Position numbers and translations under genes: made by a program. From Hemileia vastatrix (taxonomy: Eukaryota > Basidiomycota > Pucciniomycetes > Pucciniales > Zaghouaniaceae), in NCBI GenBank assembly GCA_030280995.1, contig JASXTE010000036.1, positions 1 to 64,000 on the forward strand: a DNA stretch of 64,000 nucleotides, written 5' to 3'. Shown here one piece after another: positions 45,947-58,211 of this stretch. Each line of letters starts with the position of its first letter. Position 1 is the first letter of the stretch. The notes below the pieces were generated by a model, which was not told the origin of the DNA, did not search any database, and saw only the letters and a list, made by a program, of their open reading frames with translations.

Positions 45947-47939
45947 ATGAAAAGATCGAAAGAATCACGATCTGATACCCCTGGAATTTCGTCTAATTCT
46001 AAAGCCATCAAAAAGGATTATAAAAATGCCGTTCATACAGCTCATCAGAAGTCAGATTTCAAACGTTACCAAGCAATGCTTGAAATATTCAGAGCTGATG
46101 GTGCTGTAACACCATATTTTTCAAGAGCCAAATCATCTTCAGTTCATTCGTCATTTTGTCCAACGCCTAAAGAAATCGAACAATTTGTGATCAAGGGTGA
46201 ATCTACTGGAATATCTCGAACACCTCTGCGAGCTTTCCCGCGTCCATGTGATTCAATCGATTCGAATGGTAGTTTGGCAACCGTTTCTCCAGATGAAAAG
46301 CAAATCCCTATATTTTCAACTTTTCGTTTGAGGGAACACTTTCCCTCCAGTTCTCTCAAGTTAAATCATTCTAAATACACATCATTACTTAAAGAGTTAA
46401 CTCTGAACGAGTCAAGCCACGAAGAATTACAAAAAGCTGAAGATAAAATTATTCACTCCACTTCTCTCAAGTTGAATCATTCTAAATACACATTATCACT
46501 TAAAGAGTTAACTTTGAACGAGTCAAGTCACGAAGAATTACAAAAAGCTGAAGATAAAATTATTCACGCTCGAACAGAAAGAGAAAATGCTTCGATTGAT
46601 TTAGCTGGTAAATCGCGTGTTCCCGCACCTCGTCTATATTATCCTCAATTTACACCTCCTCTCAGATTGAAGTTACATCCAGATGAAGAAGAAGATGATG
46701 AAGAAGAGGATGAAGAGGAAGAAGAAGTTAAAGAAATTCCCAATATATCTGTGATCGAGGAATATATACGGCCAAAATTGACAAATATTAGAGAGGACAC
46801 CGTTTTAGTAGATAAATTCAACATTCAAATCCTCAAAAAAGACATAGAGACACTCAATGGACTTAACTGGTTGAATGATGAAGTAATTAATTTTTATTTT
46901 CAACTCATCATGCAAAGAAGTCAACAGGTTGATAATTTGCCTAAAATATACGTATTTAGTACATTTTTCTACGACAAACTTCGTGCATCTGATAATCCGT
47001 ACCCAACACTAAAAAGATGGACAAGAAGAGTGGACATTTTTTCCTATGATTATATTCTCATCCCATTGCACTTGGGTATGCATTGGGCACTTGCATCAGT
47101 TAACATTAAAAACAAGAACATCTGCTACTATGACTCTCTAACAACTTCTCACATGGTTAATGCAAGTGGTTCGGTTCATCAGTCGAAGATACTTAATTAC
47201 CTCCAATTGGAACACATGGACAAGAAAGGGTCAAGTTTGCCTTCCGATTGGATGATTTGTGCTGAAGGACAAGACGAAAATGGACGGATGGATATAATAA
47301 TTCCTCAACAAGGCAATGGATCGGATTGTGGTGCTTTCTCATGTAAATTTGCTGAATGTATTTCACGCAGATGTTCATTTAATTTTTCCCAAGTAAGTTA
47401 TTTATTCTCATTACTCTCCATATTGTCATTTTTTTAACGATGTCAATAATGAACATTCCAGCAATGAAAAGTGTCATTTGTTTTCTTCTTATGAATGTGC
47501 CTCAAATTAGTTTTTACCTTATTTTCCTGTTTTTGGTGAATTTACTTTCTTTTCCTCAAGTCACCTTGTTGTACTTCACTTTTACCGTTGATAATTGTCT
47601 TGTTTATGTCTGTTGGCGTTTCCGGTGACATCATTCGATAAATTTTGATGATCATGGTTACGATCATTGATATCAACAAAACTTCTAATACTATGACCGT
47701 TACCAAGCCACCTGAAAACATTTTTCTGTTTTTGTTGATATTTTTTTTCTGTCTCTATGTACCTGTATGTGTGTCGAGTTATTTGTTGTCTCTTCTCTGT
47801 TGTCTCGGGTACTTTTTTTCGACTTCTTGGTTCTAACTCTTGTCTTTTTTTTTCTCTTTTTCTTCAGGCACACATGCCGTACTTTCGAAGACGGATGATT
47901 TACGAAATTCTACGTGGAGAATTAGCAGAGTGGATGTAA
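45947..47939 (+). CDS. SUMO-specific protease, SENP1/Ulp1 type (two exons)
   Basis: Exons 45947-47392 and 47868-47939 join in phase 0 across a 475-nt GT-AG intron to give 505 residues. The C-terminal ~220 residues are a C48 peptidase domain: WLNDEVINFYFQLIM, then catalytic H379 (GMHWALASV), D396 (YYDSL), oxyanion Gln455 and C461 (PQQGNGSDCGAF). The final exon supplies the closing helices (YFRRRMIYEILRGEL). The enzyme processes SUMO precursors and removes SUMO from conjugates, usually at the nucleus. The N-terminal half is unconserved, with an acidic run at ~246-260 and a tandem duplication of a 37-residue unit (DNA period 111 bp, 46346-46567). All catalytic residues are intact. AATAAA follows 43 nt after the stop. 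The SENP1/2-like subtype is likely but not proven. Confidence 0.93.
46346..46567 (+). repeat. In-frame 111-bp tandem duplication within the SENP gene
   Basis: Two adjacent 111-bp units (46346-46456 and 46457-46567) differ at only a handful of positions, mostly synonymous. Each encodes a 37-residue unit containing SLKLNHSKYT, LKELTLNESSHEEL and QKAEDKIIH. The low divergence implies a recent duplication. Confidence 0.92.
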
Positions 47940-49698
47940 TATTGGTGGCCTTACCTGTTATATCGATCAAATTGACCATCGAATAAATCGAATAGATGTA
48001 AGTCTTTCTTGCTCTCACGTCTCCGCATCAAATGGCATTGGCCCGGGTTTCAGATGATGTTGGGTTATACTTGAGGCTGAGCAGTTGCAGCGTAGATGTC
48101 GATTGTGTTGGTAGTGACTTGAATCGAAAGTTGGAAGTTGGTTCTATGTTCTATGTTCTTCTGTGTTGTGTGTATGTGTGGAGTAAGTCACACACACTCG
48201 CCGCTTGCCGATTCACCGACTCACCAAGAGAACTTTTGTCGAGTTGTGAGCTGGCAGACTCACACACACTCGTGGCTTGCCACTGTGCCACTCTTTCTTT
48301 TTCCTTCTTTTTCTCTTTCTCTCTGCTATGATAACCTATGAGTCGCAGTTTGGACACTTTGCATGCTCGTATCGATCTTCTTCCTCATGAGTTGCATTCG
48401 CGCCTGTGCCCTGTATGTCCTTTGGCCATGGTAAATGTTCAATCTCTCCTTGTGTTTTCTCCTTGTCCTCTCTCTCTCCTTGTGCTCTCCTCTTGGAGGT
48501 CCAGCCAAAGTAACAGCAGCAGCGTCACATTCGCCTACAACATCAGCAGCAGCAGCAGGCTAAGAACGCGGAGGGACAGAAAGAACACACACTGAACGCC
48601 CGTCCCCGTCGTCGAACTTGAGCCGTGAGCGTGAGCGACTGACGCGACCTGCCTTACCTCGCTCTGTCCCTCTTTCTCTACGCACTAGTACAATAGTACA
48701 TTTGTACATTTGTACACTAGCTCATCTCTTCACACTACACTAACAGACACACATACACATCGATACATTGTGGACCCTCTTCATTGACCAAGTGATCATG
48801 AGCCACCTGAATGTGCCATCATTGTGAAATGATTTGCCTAAATCCTACAGCAATCAACTAAACAAAATAGAATCAAAAGAGAGGACAGGAGAAAGGACTT
48901 GGCCTTTCACATCCCACATGAGTTCTCCGGTCATGAGCAGGTCTCATCTGATGCATCCTTGATCAAACTCTCATCACACGCCCAGTCTCTCTCTCTTTCT
49001 CTCTCTCTCTATTTCTCTCTTTTATCTTTGCCTGGCCCTCCTTACCTACAACCCACAGCCTACAGTAGTACTCTGTGTGTGGAGATACATCAACTCACCA
49101 CTCACAAATTACTCGAGCCGCATCACCTGTGTAAGTGCTGCAACAATTAAACCTTTTTCTCTCTGTGTCAAATTGCCATAACCTTCCATTTGGCCTGTCA
49201 AAATCATCCCAATCAACCCAATCAGCCTTGGTTGAAACACCTTGTCTCCTCAGTTCACAGCCAATTTCAAGTCACGTGTGTCCTTTCTCCGTTTTGGAGA
49301 AAGACAAACGCCCTCAACAGCTACTTTTCCACCTGATTGTTTTAATTGATGCTCAAATTGCTGAATTGTGTGTCCCATCGTCACCTTATTGATAAATCTT
49401 GTCCTCTTGTTCTTCTCTTCATTCTCTTCATTCTCTCACTAACAGAGGAGACCATCAAGTGTTTCGATAACCCTCGAGTTAACGCATCACACATCACACA
49501 TCAGTCAACAAGAGAATCATTGCTATCTTCTACAAGTGACTTTAAGGACCAACAGTCTAATCAAAAATACAACAATAATAGTATAATACATCAAATTTAA
49601 TTGGGAGAATAGCAAGTTCTACATTTGGTCTAGTCGACCATATTAAATCACCTTGAGATCGACTTGATTCTCCTCGGAGGTTGAATCGAAACTTTCAG
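47940..49698. other. SENP 3' flank and probable syntaxin-1A promoter / untranslated exon
   Basis: No coding sequence is recognised. A comparatively GC-rich stretch at about 48520-48660 (AGC repeats, CGCC, GAGCGTGAGCG) is the best promoter candidate. A consensus donor CACCTGT|GTAAGTG at about 49128-49136, and the acceptor CTTTCAG two bases before the syntaxin ATG, suggest a 5' untranslated exon spliced to the first coding exon. Confidence 0.4.
47982..47987 (+). terminator. Poly(A) signal of the SENP gene
   Basis: AATAAA 43 nt after the stop codon at 47939. Confidence 0.65.
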
Positions 49699-49700
49699 CC

Positions 49701-52665
49701 ATGGCCAAGGACAGAACAGCCGCCCTCAAAGCGGTAAGTACACAAGTAGACATCGGTGAAAAATAACAATCAGCACACTCAGTCACAGTTACAATTACAT
49801 CATTGACAATAAGACAACCACTACCACCAGAACTGAATAAAGACACAGTCAATTGTTATTTCCTCTGTCCTGCTGGCACGTTAGACAAATTCTCATTTTG
49901 ATTTACACTGATTTACTTCTCGCCCTTGGAGAAAGATTGGTTGTTTTGCCTGAACCTCATGTCCGTTTGAAAATGGGATAATTGGATAATTGCACTGGAG
50001 CCCAATTTGCCCATTTTGCCGAGTTATGAGAGAAAGAGAAATTTGTACCATAAATTACGTCTCGAGTTATGAAGTTACTTAATCCTGGTCATTTTGTCTT
50101 TCTCAGTACAACCATTTGCCCCGAATTCACCTTCAATTTGTCTTACCGTTGCCTCGGCTCGGGCAATTACACCGTAAGAGAGTCAGATTGATTCCCACAC
50201 CCACGCTCTTACAATGGCAACTGCACCCTTGTCATATCGATATTGAAATACATCCAAATGTTCTAATATTACAATGAGGACTCTTCTTTCCTTATTGAGA
50301 GGTTGTAGGAGAAGTTTACTCTAATTCATCTTACCTTGAGTCTGTTATATTCATGAGAGACACTTTCATACATCGATACCCACGCCATTATGTTGCTTTG
50401 TATTTGCTGAAGTTCTAAGGTTAGAACTTTGTTCACTGATGCGTCACCGGCCAAAGAAGCAGAGAAAAAGATTTTGTCTAGGAATTTACCATAAAGCAAA
50501 TTTTCATTCTTCACTTGACACTCACACATACTGTCTTACAAAACATTTTTTCCCCTGAATATCACGGAATATCACAGAATATAACTGAATATACTTGGAT
50601 ATTGAAATATTATTATATTTTGTCATAAGAAACCGACTCGGTTATTGTGTTATTGTTGATGTGTACTTTGATGCAGATTGATTTTAATTGTACCCTTTTT
50701 ATCCATTTTCATGATGATTACACAGGCTCAAGAAGAAGCCGATGAGTTCGAAGTGGAAATTCCCAATGCAGAAAATCCTGCAAATGTGGAATTCTTCAAA
50801 AAAGTTGAAGAAATAATGGAATTAATCGAAAAGATGAAAACAGACGTTGAAGAAGTTAAAAGAACTCAGTCAAGTATACTGTCATCACCTGGTTCTGATG
50901 AAAAGTTAAAGCATCAATTGGATGACTTAATGACCACAATAAAGAAAACGTCCAACGTTGTTCGTGGTCGACTAAAAGGCATGGAACAAGAAATTGAAAA
51001 GATGGAAGAATCTGGCGATATGTCTGCCGATCTTCGTATAAGAAAAACTCAACACTCCATGTTATTGCAAAAATTTGTACACACAATGACCGACTACAAT
51101 CAGACACAAGTCGATTATCGTGAAAGGTGCAAATCTCGAATTCAACGGCAACTAGAAATCGGTAAGTGTGACATTTATTATCGTCTCTGCCATCGTAACA
51201 ATCATGATTAGGCTCGTTTTTCGATCTCGTCTCATCAGACAAAAATTTAATGGTACCGGAAGCCTAGATGTATCTGGGTTGAATTGTACTTCCCAATTTG
51301 ATTGACCCATTAGAAGGGCTCAACCCAACCATTCGTTGCAAGATAATCCAATTACACGGATGTGTCTTCAACAAAAATCATTCATTTGTCATTGTTTTTT
51401 CATTATTGCAATTGGATCTTTCCTCTTGCCTCCCTTGACACTCGAATACCAAGAACTTGCGACCTTAGATGGTTCTTGAGGAAAAGATTCAAAGGAAAAG
51501 ACTGTCTCTCATGTATTTATGTGTGTACAGTTACTTTATTTTTTCATTTTCCCAAGAATACAAGTAGATTTTTTCTAAAAAAAAATTATCAAGATGATCA
51601 ATTGTTCTTACCGGTCTATTGAAAGGAACAATTTTGACAATTCCAACAATTCTATTCATTAGAATTGAGTTGAAGGGAACATCCACTTTACAAGTGTACA
51701 AGTGTACAAGTGTAGAAGAATTGTAGAAAATTGCCGACATTTCACATGGTGATTCAGTTGTACTTGTAAATTACTCGAAACCAGCCCAGCCGATGAATAA
51801 TTTTACTGAAAATTCAATTGATAATTTTAATTGAATCACACTGTACTTTTTACCTTTTTGCCCTTTAACCCTTTAACCCTTTTGTTACCCGACTAAATGA
51901 ACTCCGACAGCCGGAAAGCAAACAACTGCCGAACAAGTCGAGGAAATGTTGGAGTCAGGAAATGCTCAAATCTTTACCGAAGGCGTAAGTAGCATTACTT
52001 ATTACTTATTACTTATTACTTGTACATACAATCTGTGTACATGTTCATCTTGATTCATTATGTCATTGTCAATGTGAACTTTTGCCTTTTTTTCTTTTTT
52101 ATCTGTCAACAAATTACCCCATGAATACAATTGTTCTTGTGAACACGGATGATCACCATTGATGTCAACGATAAACGAATCTTGTTACCTTGCAAATTGT
52201 TGGTAACTCAACTAAACGGTGGACTGTACGTAACTGTGTAACTGTGTGACTGTATTACCCTGTTACTGTGAACAAACAACAACTCAAATATTCCAATGAA
52301 ATCACGATGGTCAATTTATCGTTCAGATTGTAACTGACACAGCGCAAATGAAGCAAACACTTGCCGACATTGAAGCTCGTCATGCAGACATAAAAAAGTT
52401 AGAACAATCGATATTCGAATTGCATGAAATGTTCGTTGACATGGCCAATCTTGTTGAATCACAAGGTGAAATGATTGATCGAATTGAATTTCATGTTGGT
52501 AAAGCAGTTGAATATGTCAAAGCTGGTACTGAAGACACTCGTAAAGCGCTTAAATTACAACGAGAAGCGCGAAAGAAGAAAATTATGATTATTCTTTGCC
52601 TTGCAATTACTCTTGTCATACTTGTACCTATGTTAGGATCATTCTTGCCTATTCCTGGTTTGTGA
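49701..52665 (+). CDS. Syx1A: Syntaxin-1A, plasma-membrane t-SNARE (four coding exons)
   Basis: Exons 49701-49733 ([11 protein letters not shown]), 50726-51161, 51911-51984 and 52327-52665 join in phase to give 293 residues (vertebrate syntaxin-1A: 288). The N-terminal Habc bundle is recognisable from [12 protein letters not shown] and [12 protein letters not shown] to [16 protein letters not shown]. The exon 3 segment [15 protein letters not shown] is the Habc-SNARE linker. The SNARE motif lies at about 197-250, with zero-layer Gln at 227 ([11 protein letters not shown]). A basic stretch (ARKKK) and a single C-terminal membrane anchor ([18 protein letters not shown]) end the protein. It forms the SNARE complex with SNAP-25 and synaptobrevin for neurotransmitter release. 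The start exon was chosen because it matches the conserved M-x-K-D-R-x-A-A-L peptide. A CAG acceptor two bases upstream implies a 5' UTR intron. Confidence 0.95.
50326..50529 (-). other. Antisense open frame in Syx1A intron 1, possible nested exon
   Basis: A 67-codon minus-strand frame inside syntaxin intron 1 (49734-50725) reads as fairly normal protein: [37 protein letters not shown]. It ends at a good donor (CTCAAG|GTAAGATG). It could be the first coding exon of a small nested gene. I found no convincing second exon and recognise no family, so it may be chance. Confidence 0.2.
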
Positions 52666-54777
52666 GTTCGATCATCGAATCGTCAATGAAAAAAATTATT
52701 CAACACACTTATCAACTTTGGGACTGTCGGCTTTCAGTCGGCTCGTTCATTCGTGTGTGTGGTGTGTAAGTTGAATTTTTTTATTTAACAATCACCTGAA
52801 TAATTTGAATCATGTCTTTGTGTCTGCCTCTTTCCATCTTATGTTAGTCTAATCGAATGTCTCTCTTGCTATTTCTATTTTTCAACAGTATCTTGATCTC
52901 AACTAAGCAAGAAGTTTATTTAAATTTCAACAAATTTCATCCAGGTGTACAAACAAATATTAAACTAAGAAATAAGTAAGATCTTTTGAAGAATTCATTC
53001 TGAAACACGTACATGATACAATTACCCAGAGTAACTAATTGTGTATAGTCGACAACATGAACAACACACAAACACACAAACATACAAACAAACAAACACA
53101 ATGAACCACAACAAAGTATTAAGTCAATTGTGAACATTATTAAGGTGGATAATTTTGGTGATTGTTTTGCCAAAATAAGCAAAAAACACAAATAATACTC
53201 ATTTACCCAACTTCTTCTCTCTTTCACCTGAGTTTCGATGATTATCATCGACTCTGGATACCTCGAGACAAGTCAAGCCAAGTGAATTTCAATTGTTTTA
53301 CAAATTGCTTTCTCAAACAATGCTCCTAGTTAACCAGACTGACAATAATTATGTCAGGTGATACAAATAACACTCACCGATTGTTTCAACTGTGTATAGC
53401 AAAGAGACACTATTAAGAATGAGTGAAGAAAGCAGAAGCGATACACCAACAACATGTACACAACAAATAATATACAAGCCACTTACCGAAAAACAAACAA
53501 AATTTAATGGAAATCAAACAAGGCTGTGGACGAAGCGATGCAAATCATCTCTCACCATTTCACCCATTTGACGCATTCATCATTTGAACTCGATTCAATA
53601 ATGTCTATCACATTTGTTCGGCAAAAGAAGACATAATATTTCGGATTTCACCTGTAACCAGTTCATCCACTTAACTATCACATAATTGATGAGATAAAAA
53701 AAACAATGATGGGAATACCAATAACACCTGTTATAGTGACCAAGTAGTGACAATAGTTGACGCCGCAATGACTCAAGAAGACAACAAATTGCCACCGAAA
53801 CTGTCATCACGTTAGTCAATAGAATCTCCTATTTATCCTCCTCACCAGATTCATCACCTTCACGAACCAAATCAACCAAATCAACCAAATCAACCAAATC
53901 AACCAAATCAACCGGATCAACTAAATCACTCTCCATCAAAATAAGAGAAGCAGTACCACAGTTGCAGTTTCATTCAAATCAGATACTTATTTTATCGCTC
54001 TTTCTCTATTTATCACCATCAATTGAATCAATTAGTCGAACTCAACAACGGCAAGTTCGACCGCACCGAGTGGACACACAAAACACTGCCCGACCTGTGT
54101 GTGGCCACTTCATCACCTAACACCTGAAATCCAACATCCAACACCCAGAACATGAGTCCCTCACTCTCTCACCCCAATCGAAAGACGGGTGGTCAAGCTC
54201 GCCCATTGGAATTGTCGAAATTCACCTTCATCAATTGACCCTTTGCTTGACACCTGTAAAACGGTAAATGAAAAACTGATAACCGATAACCGTAAATGAA
54301 AAAAAAAATACTAAAAACACAGAAAATGGAGCGCTTTCTCTTTGCCCTGTACTTGAGACATTCATTATTAACTAATTGGATTAATTGGATCGATTGACAA
54401 ACTGGTTGTTGCCTCTTCCTTCCTCTCTCCGTTGAGAGAAAATAACTGATGGCTGCTTGCAATTTAGCTACAGATTGAATAAACAAGGCAGATGTTCTTA
54501 AATCACCAAATTCAAATTAACACAAGTCTCTTGAGTAACTATTAGCCATCCTTGTCTCTGTTCTAAGTATCTCTCTGCCCGTCAAGCTTACATTTTGCTA
54601 ACACAAGGCTTTAATGTTGACAAACAATCTGAAGAGTTTGTCTGTGTGTTTCTGTGTGTGTCTGTGTGTGTGTATGAGCAGCAGGGTTACAACTGCCATC
54701 AGCAGAGCAGATTTCTAGTGAAAGTGCTGCTTTGAGAACTAAAACACCGCCTGAGTGGAGGCGAAAGAGATCCAACG
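52666..54777. other. Intergenic
   Basis: About 2.1 kb with no recognisable gene. It contains the syntaxin 3' UTR (an ATTAAA occurs at 52959-52964), a 9-bp tandem repeat at 53865-53927, and short frames on the minus strand without family resemblance. Confidence 0.5.
53865..53927. repeat. 9-bp tandem repeat (AACCAAATC unit)
   Basis: Seven head-to-tail units, the first five identical and the last two with one or two changes. Intergenic. Confidence 0.9.
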
Positions 54778-54854
54778 ATGACAAAGATTGTGCAGTCGGT
54801 AGTCCTCTTGGCCTTTGTATTGATGCTCGCATCCTTGTGTGGGCTTAAGAACAG
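54778..54854 (+). CDS. Candidate signal-peptide exon of a small secreted peptide gene (partial)
   Basis: ATG opens a frame encoding MTKIVQSVVLLAFVLMLASL followed by CGLKN, a textbook signal peptide. It ends exactly at a strong donor (AACAG|GTGAGT), phase 2. The best phase-compatible acceptor I can see is TTTGTTTCAG at 55187-55196. Joining there gives a 73-residue peptide ending at 55341 and containing DRVLSLVGSR, an arginine-rich tail and no cysteine in the mature part. That second exon is uncertain; a later acceptor is possible. Small secreted peptides and neuropeptide precursors often have this layout, but no known motif is recognisable, so no function is assigned. Confidence 0.3.
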
Positions 54855-55986
54855 GTGAGTGAACTTTCATCACTTCGGCACCTTACGCACACCTGGACAT
54901 CTCTTGAGTCAGGATTTGTGGAAGATGATTCTTTGCACCAACAAATACAATGAAAACAAAGACATCTTTTGTTGAGTCAATCGACCATTCAACAAGTGAT
55001 TGGTGAATCAATAAAACTAAGCTTATGCTCATATTGAGTGATGAAGCCGATGATAATCGATTGAATGGTTCGTTCAATCGACTCCTGATGTTATGAAGTG
55101 TCATCTCTGGTCATTGGGGTGATTTGCTGTTTGCAAATAAATCAGTGACCATGATTATAATCCGGTGATGCGGTTGATGAGGAGGATTTGTTTCAGTGAT
55201 CGAGTCTTGAGTTTAGTTGGGTCTAGGATAGGAACTTCCATCAGCTTGTCACCACTGATCAGCATAACCAACATGCAGATAGTTATCAATGACAACTCAC
55301 AGCGATCCAACAGAGAAGAGCGACCAAGAGGCCAAAAATAAGGACAAGAGCAAGTTGAGAATTTCCTCGATAATTGTGATGATTTATAGTTTATTTGGTT
55401 CAACATTGATTAGGGATAACGAGAAATCACAAAAAAATTGAGGATCAAAGATTTGACCAAATGATTTTTGAGTCTATGAATCATGTGTGAGGCAGCCGAT
55501 TGATTGATGCATAGGTTTAAGGATGTCCATTTGAATCGATACAAAGGAGAACTTTTGACAGTCCTCAGTCAACCGACAAAAGGGCAACTTTCAATGTTGT
55601 TTACGGCCTTCATTTGTCTCCCTCGAGTCCTTAAAGCATCCAGTCTCAACAAGCATTCAATTAGTAATGTTCAGCGTCAAGTCTTGACTGACAGAGCAAT
55701 TGATAGAACAGAGTGGTTATACAAAAGAACTTGACGATGCTCACTCTGCTTAATCTGTCCATTGGCGAGACAAAGGATTTACAGGAACATCAGAGAACAG
55801 CAGTACACAATTGCCATTTGCCGACTGGACAAGTTAGCAGCATGTATCTTTTCCTTTTATGGTAGATCGTTGAAAGTACTGCACGCCTAGTGTTGTTTCG
55901 TTTTATTTGGTGTAAGTTAGTCATGGCAACGGTCACAACAGACCCAGCTGATCGTACCAGACACATCAAACAACTCAATTTGGACC
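54855..55986. other. Downstream of the signal-peptide exon, upstream of IFT38
   Basis: Apart from the tentative second exon at 55197-55341, nothing is recognised. A 76-codon frame at 55504-55734 has no family resemblance. The right end is the promoter and 5' UTR of the IFT38 gene. Confidence 0.4.
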
Positions 55987-57810
55987 ATGTCCTTTCGTGA
56001 ACTGAGAAGTAAGTAGAGTGCTGAAAGATGATCAACTGTCTCTGACCACTCTATCTATTATTGCAGACTTTTCAGAGTATCTGAGGATTCTGGGATTCGA
56101 AAGACAAGTATCCATCGAAAATTTTCGAAGTCCCAATTTCGTCTTGGTTGCAGAAATACTACAATGGCTCTGCACCAGGTAAATTAAATTAACTGTCAGA
56201 CTGATTTAATTGACTAATTTGAATTGAAATTTAAGATTTGACCCTAACATAGAAATTGCATTGAAAATTGACAACGAAGCAGATCGAGTTCTTTTCATAA
56301 GAACCGTGGCACAAATATTGGTAAGTTTGCATCTATTGTTTTATCCTGGTTTACTGGCATTGTTCTTATCCTTTCAAAGGCTTTCAAGGGAAATATTCGT
56401 TTGAACACAAAAAAGTTGTACCAAGCGGATGGAAGAGCAGTTCAGGAAATGCTTCGTGTTGTCAATTTGCTTTACCAGGCTCAACAAACACTGGAAGATT
56501 CCTTTGAATCGACAAAAAGGCCAGGTAATGACAATACATTGGACCAATTAAATGAAGCATCGATTCGTGATAAAATTGCACACTTCGAAAAATTGAGACG
56601 AATGGCATCAGCGATTACGATGAAAGGAGCCAAGTTGTATGACGATTTGGCAAAAGAATCGCAGTACCGGGTAAGTTTAACGAGTGATATACAATTTTCA
56701 GATTGAATCTTATTGTAATTCATCAGGAGCAAAGAATTTTCGTGGTAAATCGTTCATTAAGTCTACCACAAGTAGAGGAAGGTATCAAGCATGCCATCAA
56801 ATCGTTGATGCAGAAATCGGTCACTGTCAACGAACAAATTGAAAGCATTTCAGCAGATGAAGCTGCTCTTGAATCAAAAATTGAAAAGAAAAAAGAAGAC
56901 CTCGAAAGATATCGCAAGAGACTGGACGCTCTTAAATCTGTGCGGTGAGTTCTATTTGCTGTATTTAATTGAATCAATTGACCAAGTTTAACTCGAAACA
57001 GGCCAGCTTACATGGACGAGTTTGAGCGATTAGAACAAGAACTGGCCCTTGTGTACGACAACTACGTGCTGAAGCATCGATGTTTGGTTTTCCTTGAACA
57101 ACAACTGGAAGAAGTTGAAAAAGTCGAACTCGAACACACAAAGGTAAGTCATTCGATTGTTCAGTTGTATTCAGGTGTGATATTTTGGCATATGATATAT
57201 TTGATTGAAAACCTAATCACTTCAAATTTATCTCTGTGTGAATTAGAAACGTGAGGCGTCCATAAGAGAAATAATATCATCAGCTCACGAAAAAAGTCTT
57301 TTTGAAGAAGAAAAGTATAACGGAAATGGAATGCGTCGATCATCTATGGAAAATGAGGAGGATGAAGCAGATGATGACGAAGGCGAAGAAAGTCAAGTGA
57401 ATTTAAGGAAAACGAGTTTAGGCGACATTTCAACTGCTGGCTCACACCGTAGGATGATTAATTCACTAACTGCAACCAGGGGAAGCAGAGGATCAGCTAC
57501 TGGTTTGCTCGGAGTGGCTGCAAATGAAATCGGAGACATGGATTCATTGGACTCTGACATCGATCTTGGAGCTGATGACGCTGATGACTTGACCTCTACT
57601 GAAGAATCTGACCTACTGAATATTACTGTTAACAATACACGAGCCAATTTGCCAACATATGCTACATCGGCAGCTGTATCATCCAGTCAAGATGGCAAGT
57701 CCAATCGAAGTGTACATCGATCGGGCAGAGTTACTGTGGCACCCAACTTACCCATTGAGGAAACTAATGAAGCAAAAGAAGCTAAAGATAACAGTGATGA
57801 TGATTTCTAA
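55987..57810 (+). CDS. CLUAP1: Intraflagellar transport protein 38 / clusterin-associated protein 1 (seven exons)
   Basis: Exons 55987-56008, 56067-56178, 56236-56320, 56380-56670, 56727-56944, 57002-57143 and 57247-57810 join in phase to give 477 residues (human 413). Introns are tiny (56-59 nt, the last 103 nt). The N-terminal calponin-homology-like domain starts MSFRELR and continues SIENFRSPNFVLVAEIL and LNTKKLYQADGRAVQEML. A coiled coil follows (ADEAALESKIEKKKEDLERY, KRLDALKSVRPAYMDEFERL). The acidic, Ser-rich tail ends SDDDF, as in vertebrates (SDNDF). IFT38 is a peripheral IFT-B subunit needed for cilium assembly; in arthropods motile or sensory cilia occur mainly in chordotonal and olfactory neurons and sperm. 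The model rests on residue-by-residue continuity across every junction. Confidence 0.94.
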
Positions 57811-58211
57811 CTGCACACTCCTGTGAATAAGTTTAGGCATTAAAATAATCATTGCACTTGTCATCAATAGGATTACTTGTCACAATGGTCATTTCAATTT
57901 GAATAAAATCGATCGGTTAACGCAAGTTTGATACATTTATTTCATGTCCAAAATATCATCGATCGATTCTTTGATGAAAGTTGAAGAGCCTCTTCGTTCC
58001 ATGGTAAAAATCTGGTTGTTTCCCATCTACATACCATCAAATGTACAAGGACTTGATATTAAATGCCTCATAAACTGAAAAATATGAACACTTTATGATA
58101 ACAACTTTTCACCACGAATTTCGTGACGTTGAATTTTGTTAAATTCACAGCAGACAATTTTTCAAACTTTATTCATAAACTTTTATTTACATGACGAGTT
58201 TTTCCCTAAAA
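57811..58211. other. Convergent 3' UTR region, CLUAP1 / GBP-like gene
   Basis: 400 bp between convergent genes. CLUAP1 has AATAAA at 57902-57907 on the plus strand. The GBP-like gene has minus-strand AATAAA at 58168-58173 and 58182-58187. No other gene is seen. Confidence 0.6.

Noticed and set aside
50678..50725. In-frame ATG upstream of syntaxin exon 2 giving a hydrophobic N-terminus ([13 protein letters not shown])
   Set aside because: It is intronic: the CAG acceptor at 50723-50725 and the upstream exon [11 protein letters not shown] match syntaxin-1A exactly.
51855..51885. CCCTTTAACCCTTTAACCC, telomere-like
   Set aside because: Only about three imperfect units, in a syntaxin intron; no array.
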